Of a stretch of 36,936 nt of DNA, positions 32,751 through 36,936 are shown piece after piece. Origin of the DNA: Hyphomicrobiales bacterium (lineage in GTDB: Bacteria; Pseudomonadota; Alphaproteobacteria; Rhizobiales; Xanthobacteraceae); contig JACESF010000043.1 of assembly GCA_013911975.1 (NCBI GenBank), positions 1 to 36,936 on the forward strand. The letters run 5' to 3'. Position numbers and translations under genes: made by a program. Numbering within the stretch: position 1 is the stretch's first letter; every line of letters begins with the position of its first letter. Below the pieces are notes generated by a model that was not told the origin of the DNA, did not search any database, and worked only from the letters and a program-made list of their open reading frames with translations.

Positions 32751-32886
32751 GCAATGCCCAGGCAAGGTTGCTCACCCAGATTGCCCCCTGTGGGACGCCC
32801 CGGGGAACCGGGCGCTCCGCCGGGCGCCATGACAGCGCCTGCGTCAGCGCCGCTTCCCGGCGGTGCATCCAGCGTGACGGGCGGAC

Positions 32887-34548
32887 ATGATCGGGCGCGA
32901 GCAACTCAGTCTTCTTCTCGCCAATCTGCAGGCCCTCGGGGCCCGGCGCCTGGTGGCGCTCGGTATCATCGGGGCCGTGGTCATCGCCATGATCGGGCTC
33001 GGCGCCTACTATCTGAGCCAGCCCGAGCGCGAGACCCTCTACGCCAACCTCTCCCGCGAGGACGTGACGCGCATCGGCGCGGCGCTGAAGGACGCGGGCA
33101 TTCCGTTCGACGTAAGCTCCGACGGCACGACCGTCCTCACCGCCCATTCCGACACCGCCAAGGCGCGCATGCAGCTTGCGGTGAAAGGCCTGCCCCAGAG
33201 CAACAGCTCCGGCTACGAGCTGTTCAACGACGTGCGCTCCTTCGGCCTCACCTCCTTCATGCAGGAAGTGACCCGGGTGCGCGCCCTCGAAGGCGAGCTT
33301 GCCCGCACCATCCAGACCATGAAGGGCATCAAGGCCGCGCGGGTGCACATCGTGCTGCCCGACCGCTCCTCCTTCCGCCGCGACGCGCAGCAGGCCACCG
33401 CCTCGGTGGTGGTGCGCACCGAGAATGCGGAGGACGCCTCCACCGCCCAGGCCATCCGTCACCTGGTGGCGGCCGCCATTCCCGGCATGAAGCTCGATGC
33501 CGTCACCGTGCTCAACACCGAAGGCGCGGTGCTCACGTCCGGCGAGGACGCCGAGAACGCGCCCGCCGGCAAGAAGTCGCTGCTCCAGCAGCAGGCCGCG
33601 CGCGAGACGGAAGAGAAGATCCGCCGCACGCTGACCCCCTATCTCGGCATCGGCAATTTCGAGATCAGCGTCACGGCGCTCCTCGACACCGACAAGTCCA
33701 CGACCAGCGAGGTGGTGTTCGATCCCGCCTCCAAGACCGAGCGCTCGGTGCGCGTGGTGCGGGAGAAGGAGCTGTCGCAGAACAAGTCCCAGCAGCCGCC
33801 CACCTCGGTGCAGCAGAACATCCCCCAGCAGCAGGCCAACGCCAATTCCGCGGGCACCGATTCCAACGAGCAGAACGAGCGGCGCGAGGAACTGACCAAT
33901 TTCGAGATCTCCAGCCGCACCACCCAGACGGTGAGCGACGCATTCCGGCTGAAGAACCTCTCCATCGCCATCCTGGTGAACCGCGACCGGCTGGCCGCCA
34001 ATGCCGGCAAGGGCTCGGACGTGGTGCCGATCGAGACGCAGATCTACGAGATCGAGCAGCTCGCCGCTTCCGCCGCCGGCTACGACAAGGAGCGCGGCGA
34101 CAAGATGAAGGTGGTCGCGACCATGTTCGCGGACGGCGGCCACTCCCTGGAGCCCATCCCGCCGCTGAGCTGGAGCGAGTTGCTGCTGCGCCAGGCGGGC
34201 ACGCTGGTGAACGCCCTCACCATCCTGGTGGTCGCCGCGCTGCTCATCTGGTTCGGCCTGCGGCCTGCGGTGCGTGCGATCCTGGCCCGGCCCGAGAGCG
34301 ACGTGGAAGCCATCGAGGCCGCCATGCTGGCCTCTCCCCAGGGCGAGGCTGAACTGGCCGAGGCCGCGGGCCTCGTGGGCGGCGTGCCGCTGACCGCCGC
34401 CAACCAGCCCTCGGTCAATCTGATCGAGGATCTCACCAGCCGCCTCAACCGCTCGCCCCAGAAGAAGCTGGAGCAGATCGTCGAATACGACGAGGAGCAG
34501 GCGGCGGCGATCCTGCGGCAGTGGCTGCGCCAGGAAGCGAGGGCCTGA
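32887..34548 (+). CDS. fliF: FliF MS-ring protein
   Basis: FliF forms the inner-membrane MS ring on which the flagellum is built. The 553-residue protein has two membrane segments (about 22-43 and 438-458) flanking a periplasmic part with ring-building motifs: LYANLSREDVTRIGAALKDAGI (about 51-72), KGLPQSNSSGYELF and ARVHIVLPDRSSFRRD (about 151-166). The C-terminal tail (about 515-550, LIEDLTSRLNRSPQKKLEQIV) is the FliG-binding segment. The start follows a weak ribosome binding site, 137 bp after the flagellin terminator, so a promoter for fliF-fliH-motB should lie between. Confidence 0.97.
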   Translation: MIGREQLSLLLANLQALGARRLVALGIIGAVVIAMIGLGAYYLSQPERETLYANLSREDVTRIGAALKDAGIPFDVSSDGTTVLTAHSDTAKARMQLAVKGLPQSNSSGYELFNDVRSFGLTSFMQEVTRVRALEGELARTIQTMKGIKAARVHIVLPDRSSFRRDAQQATASVVVRTENAEDASTAQAIRHLVAAAIPGMKLDAVTVLNTEGAVLTSGEDAENAPAGKKSLLQQQAARETEEKIRRTLTPYLGIGNFEISVTALLDTDKSTTSEVVFDPASKTERSVRVVREKELSQNKSQQPPTSVQQNIPQQQANANSAGTDSNEQNERREELTNFEISSRTTQTVSDAFRLKNLSIAILVNRDRLAANAGKGSDVVPIETQIYEIEQLAASAAGYDKERGDKMKVVATMFADGGHSLEPIPPLSWSELLLRQAGTLVNALTILVVAALLIWFGLRPAVRAILARPESDVEAIEAAMLASPQGEAELAEAAGLVGGVPLTAANQPSVNLIEDLTSRLNRSPQKKLEQIVEYDEEQAAAILRQWLRQEARA

Positions 34549-34551
34549 TCC

Positions 34552-35190
34552 ATGCACGCCGTCGTCCGCCACCTGCCCGATTTCTCTCCCAAGGCGAAGA
34601 AGGTCACCGACGCCATGTTCCGGGCGGTGCCCGCCGCGGCGCCGGCGCCCATCGGCGCGCCCGCCGCGCCCGAGCCCCCCAAGGTCGACCTGGAAGCCCT
34701 CGCCCGGGAAGCGGAGGCGCGCGGGCGCGAGGCGGGGCTGGCCGAGGCGCGCGAGATCGCCGCCCGGGAGATGGCCGAGGCGGCGCGCCGGTTCGAGGAG
34801 CGCCTCGTCGCGACCCGAACGGAATGGGTCACGCAGGAGGCCGCGCGGCTTGAGGGCGCCCTCACCGAGGCGCTGTCCGAGATGGAAGGGCGCCTCTCCG
34901 CCGCCATCGTGCCCATTCTCCTGCCGTTCCTGCGCGGGACGGTGGGCCGACAGGCGCTGGACGAGCTGGAGGGCCTCATGGGCCCGCTCCTGGCCCGCGA
35001 AGACCGCCCGGTGCTGAAGATTTCCGGTCCGGCCGACCTGCTGGAGCGGCTGAAGGCGCGGCTCGGCGATCCGCCGGCCTGCGTGTTCGAGGCGTCCGAC
35101 ACCACCGACGTGCGGGTGGTGGCCGGGGAAACCGTGCTCGAAACCCAAATCCGCGCCTGGGCCGAGCGGCTCGGCCAGAGCGAGGCGTGA
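34552..35190 (+). CDS. fliH: FliH-like regulator of the export ATPase
   Basis: FliH binds the FliI ATPase and tethers it to FliN. This 212-residue protein has a Pro/Ala-rich N-terminus (25-45), a long charged helix (about 46-105, ALAREAEARGREAGLAEARE region, with the GxxxG-like small-residue spacing seen in FliH) and a C-terminal globular part (about 120-205). Sequence similarity to enterobacterial FliH is weak, as usual in rhizobia, so the call rests on architecture and position directly after fliF. It begins 3 bp after fliF and ends 4 bp before motB. Confidence 0.7.
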   Translation: MHAVVRHLPDFSPKAKKVTDAMFRAVPAAAPAPIGAPAAPEPPKVDLEALAREAEARGREAGLAEAREIAAREMAEAARRFEERLVATRTEWVTQEAARLEGALTEALSEMEGRLSAAIVPILLPFLRGTVGRQALDELEGLMGPLLAREDRPVLKISGPADLLERLKARLGDPPACVFEASDTTDVRVVAGETVLETQIRAWAERLGQSEA

Positions 35191-35194
35191 GCCC

Positions 35195-36514
35195 ATGTCC
35201 GATCACGCCAATCACGAACTCATCATCATCAAGCGTCATGAGGAGGAGGAGCACGAGGCCCATTCCAGCGCCTGGAAGGTGGCCCATGCCGACTTCATGA
35301 CGGCCATGATGGCCTTCTTCCTGATCATGTGGCTCATCAACGTCACCGACCAGGATGTCCGGAAGGCCATCGCCCATTATTTCAACCCGGTGAATCTCGC
35401 GGACAATCTCTCCCCCCGCCGGGGTCTCGGCGACCCCGAGGAGGTGAAGGCCGAGGGGACGTCGGACAATGGCGAGCAGACCTCGGCGCTGAAGAACACG
35501 GTGGGCCCGCGCTACGGCCAGGGCGACGACCTCCAGCAGGGGGCCCGCGAGAAGGCGCTGTTCCAGGACCCCTACGCGACGCTCGCCCAGATTGCCGCCG
35601 AGTTCGAGCCCACGGCGCCCACCACCGCCGACGTGCCCGTGGGCGATACCGCCGTCGACGGCAACGGGAAGGGCGAGGTGCATCGCGACCCGTTCGATCC
35701 GGTCTACTGGCAGATGGCTTCAGCCACCAAGCCCGCCACCGATCAGCGCGGCACCCGGCAGAACGCCATCCACCCGCCGAGCGGCAATCAGCCCGACGCC
35801 GCCGCGGCCCGCCCCGAGCTGACCGGGAAGGACCAGGCCGGCGCCATGCCCGCCGGGCCCGCGCCCGCGAAGGGCGGGAAGGCCGACAAGCCCGCCGAGG
35901 GCAATGCGGCTGCCGCTGCCGGCGCTGCCGCTGCTGGCGGCGCTGCCGCTGCGGCCGCGGCCACCAAGCCCGGACAGGCCCAGGCGCTGCAGATGCAGGG
36001 CCAGGCGCCCCAGGGACAGACGGCGGCCCAGGCTCAGGCGCAAGCCCAGGCGCAGGCCCAGTCGGTCGAGGCGCAGATCAACGAGGCGGTGCGCGCCAAT
36101 ATGGGCACGATGGGTGCCCCCCATGTGGAGGTGCGCGCCACCAAGGAAGGTCTTGTGGTCAACCTGACCGACGACACCAATTTCAGCATGTTCTCCGTGG
36201 GCTCCGCAGTGCCGGACGGGCGGCTCGTGCGGGTGATGGAGCGTGTCGGTCAGATCCTTGCGGGCCGTCCGGGCGAGGTGATCGTGCGCGGCTTCACCGA
36301 CGGGCGGCCGTTCCGCTCGGACACCTACGACAATTGGCGCCTCTCCATGGCCCGCGCGCACGTGACCTATTACATGCTCGCCCGCGGCGGCCTGGACGAG
36401 AAGCGCTTCGCCAAGATCGAGGGCTTCGCGGACCGCAACCTCAAGAACGCGTCCGACCCCAACGCGCCCGAGAACCGGCGCATCGAGATCCTGCTGCGGG
36501 AGCCCGGTAAGTGA
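35195..36514 (+). CDS. motB: MotB stator protein with a long Ala/Gln-rich linker
   Basis: MotB anchors the stator to peptidoglycan. The 439-residue protein has a charged N-terminus, one membrane helix (about 34-51) preceded by the proton-binding D33 in AHADFMTAMMAFF, and a C-terminal OmpA-like domain (about 325-435) with RGFTDGRPFRSD and NRRIEILLREPGK. Between them is a linker of about 250 residues, far longer than in E. coli MotB (308 total), with poly-Ala runs and (Ala-Gln)6. Long linkers are typical of rhizobial MotB. motA is 15 kb away. The stop overlaps the GTG of the next gene. Confidence 0.95.
   Translation: MSDHANHELIIIKRHEEEEHEAHSSAWKVAHADFMTAMMAFFLIMWLINVTDQDVRKAIAHYFNPVNLADNLSPRRGLGDPEEVKAEGTSDNGEQTSALKNTVGPRYGQGDDLQQGAREKALFQDPYATLAQIAAEFEPTAPTTADVPVGDTAVDGNGKGEVHRDPFDPVYWQMASATKPATDQRGTRQNAIHPPSGNQPDAAAARPELTGKDQAGAMPAGPAPAKGGKADKPAEGNAAAAAGAAAAGGAAAAAAATKPGQAQALQMQGQAPQGQTAAQAQAQAQAQAQSVEAQINEAVRANMGTMGAPHVEVRATKEGLVVNLTDDTNFSMFSVGSAVPDGRLVRVMERVGQILAGRPGEVIVRGFTDGRPFRSDTYDNWRLSMARAHVTYYMLARGGLDEKRFAKIEGFADRNLKNASDPNAPENRRIEILLREPGK
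36026..36061 (+). repeat. hexanucleotide repeat coding (Ala-Gln)6 in motB
   Basis: Six tandem GCN-CAR units encode Ala-Gln six times inside the MotB linker. The codons vary (GCC, GCT, GCG; CAG, CAA), so slippage should be limited, but length differences between strains are likely. It lies next to poly-Ala codon runs at about 35906-35962. Confidence 0.85.
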
Positions 36515-36936
36515 GGCGGTCCGGTCCCCTTCTGGCCCTTCTGGCACTGGTGTTCGCGCACGGCACCGCCCTGGCGCAGCCGGCGCCGGAGGACCCGTGG
36601 ACGGGCATGCGGCGGGATGGGGAAGGCACGCCGCCGCCCGCCCGTCCGGCTCGCCCCGTCCCGGCGCCCGCATCCGCTTCGCCCGCTCCTCCTTCCGCCG
36701 CTGCCGCGCCGCCGGCGCGCGCCGCCGTGGCGGCGGTGCCCGTTCCCCGGCCCCGCCCGGCGGAGGCGCCCGCCGCTCCCGAGGCGCCGCCTGCGGCCCG
36801 CGCCGGCGCGCTGCCGCCGCCCAGCAACCTTGCGGCCGCAACCCCGGACGCGCCGGCCGAGATCGCCGCGCCAGAGGCACCCGAGGCGCAGGCGGTCGCG
36901 TCGCCCCCGCCGGAGCCGACGCCGCCCCAGGCGGCA
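36511..36936 (+). CDS. motC: probable MotC, periplasmic motility protein (5' part only)
   Basis: An open frame of 142 codons begins with GTG at 36511 in a GTGA overlap with the motB stop and runs off the window. It encodes a signal peptide (MRRSGPLLALLALVFAHGTALA, positions 1-22, then QPAPED) followed by over 100 residues very rich in Pro and Ala, a linker-like stretch. In rhizobia the gene directly after motB is motC, whose periplasmic product binds MotB; the motE-type gene at 28325 supports this. The conserved MotC body is not in view, so the identity rests on position and export signal. Confidence 0.65.
   Translation, partial: MRRSGPLLALLALVFAHGTALAQPAPEDPWTGMRRDGEGTPPPARPARPVPAPASASPAPPSAAAAPPARAAVAAVPVPRPRPAEAPAAPEAPPAARAGALPPPSNLAAATPDAPAEIAAPEAPEAQAVASPPPEPTPPQAA

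Noticed and set aside
32641..35196. 851-codon open frame on the minus strand opposite the flagellin downstream region, fliF and fliH
   Set aside because: It is antisense to conserved fliF and fliH and spans the terminator; its composition is that of a GC shadow.
36026..36061. CRISPR-like tandem repeat
   Set aside because: The repeat is a 6-bp coding repeat without spacers, inside an intact motB frame.

Overview
The window is a very GC-rich (about two thirds G+C by eye) alphaproteobacterial flagellar and chemotaxis island of rhizobial type. The flaF/flbT pair, a DUF1217 protein beside flgF, a short FlgD, MotE between flgI and flgH, and the order flgBC-fliE-flgGAI-motE-flgH-fliLP-flagellin all point to the Hyphomicrobiales (Rhizobiales). 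A transmembrane chemoreceptor gene directly upstream of cheA-cheW-cheY-cheB, with a receiver domain fused to CheA, recalls Azorhizobium and its Xanthobacteraceae relatives. That placement is an inference from memory of gene order, not from a search.

Left half (1-19356), all on the minus strand, read right to left. A DUF1217 gene, flgF and fliI are followed after 82 bp by flgE, flgK, flgL, flaF, flbT, flgD, fliQ, flhA, fliR and a fliJ-like gene. After a 325-bp gap come flgJ (rod-binding domain only), flgN, an unassigned membrane-anchored protein and a methyl-accepting chemoreceptor. After a further 238 bp come cheA, cheW, cheY and the 5' part of cheB. The first 50 bases of the window are an exact inverted copy of bases 129-178 inside cheB, so cheB is broken by a fold-back that is probably a contig-end artefact.

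Right half (19542-36936), all on the plus strand. motA, fliM, a small membrane protein, fliN, fliG, flhB and an unassigned 152-codon gene form one tightly packed block. A long hairpin separates it from flgB, flgC, fliE, flgG, flgA, flgI, motE, flgH, fliL and fliP. A 479-bp non-coding stretch holds an extragenic palindromic repeat and the upstream region of a single flagellin gene, which is followed by a strong rho-independent terminator. Then come fliF, a fliH-like gene, motB and the start of a gene that is probably motC.

Together these genes supply much of the basal body and its export gate (FlhA, FlhB, FliP, FliQ, FliR, FliI, FliH-like, FliJ-like, FliF), the switch (FliG, FliM, FliN), rod, rings, hook and junction proteins, flagellin, stator (MotA, MotB, probable MotC and MotE) and the signalling pathway. 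Many neighbours overlap by 1-4 bp, so translational coupling is likely throughout. No fliK, cheR or master regulator (visNR/rem) is visible; cheR and fliK may lie just outside. I found no mobile element, CRISPR array, tRNA or rRNA. The clearest undescribed material is three small unassigned genes (6053-6577, 21340-21663, 24180-24638) and the non-coding structures around the flagellin and flgB genes.
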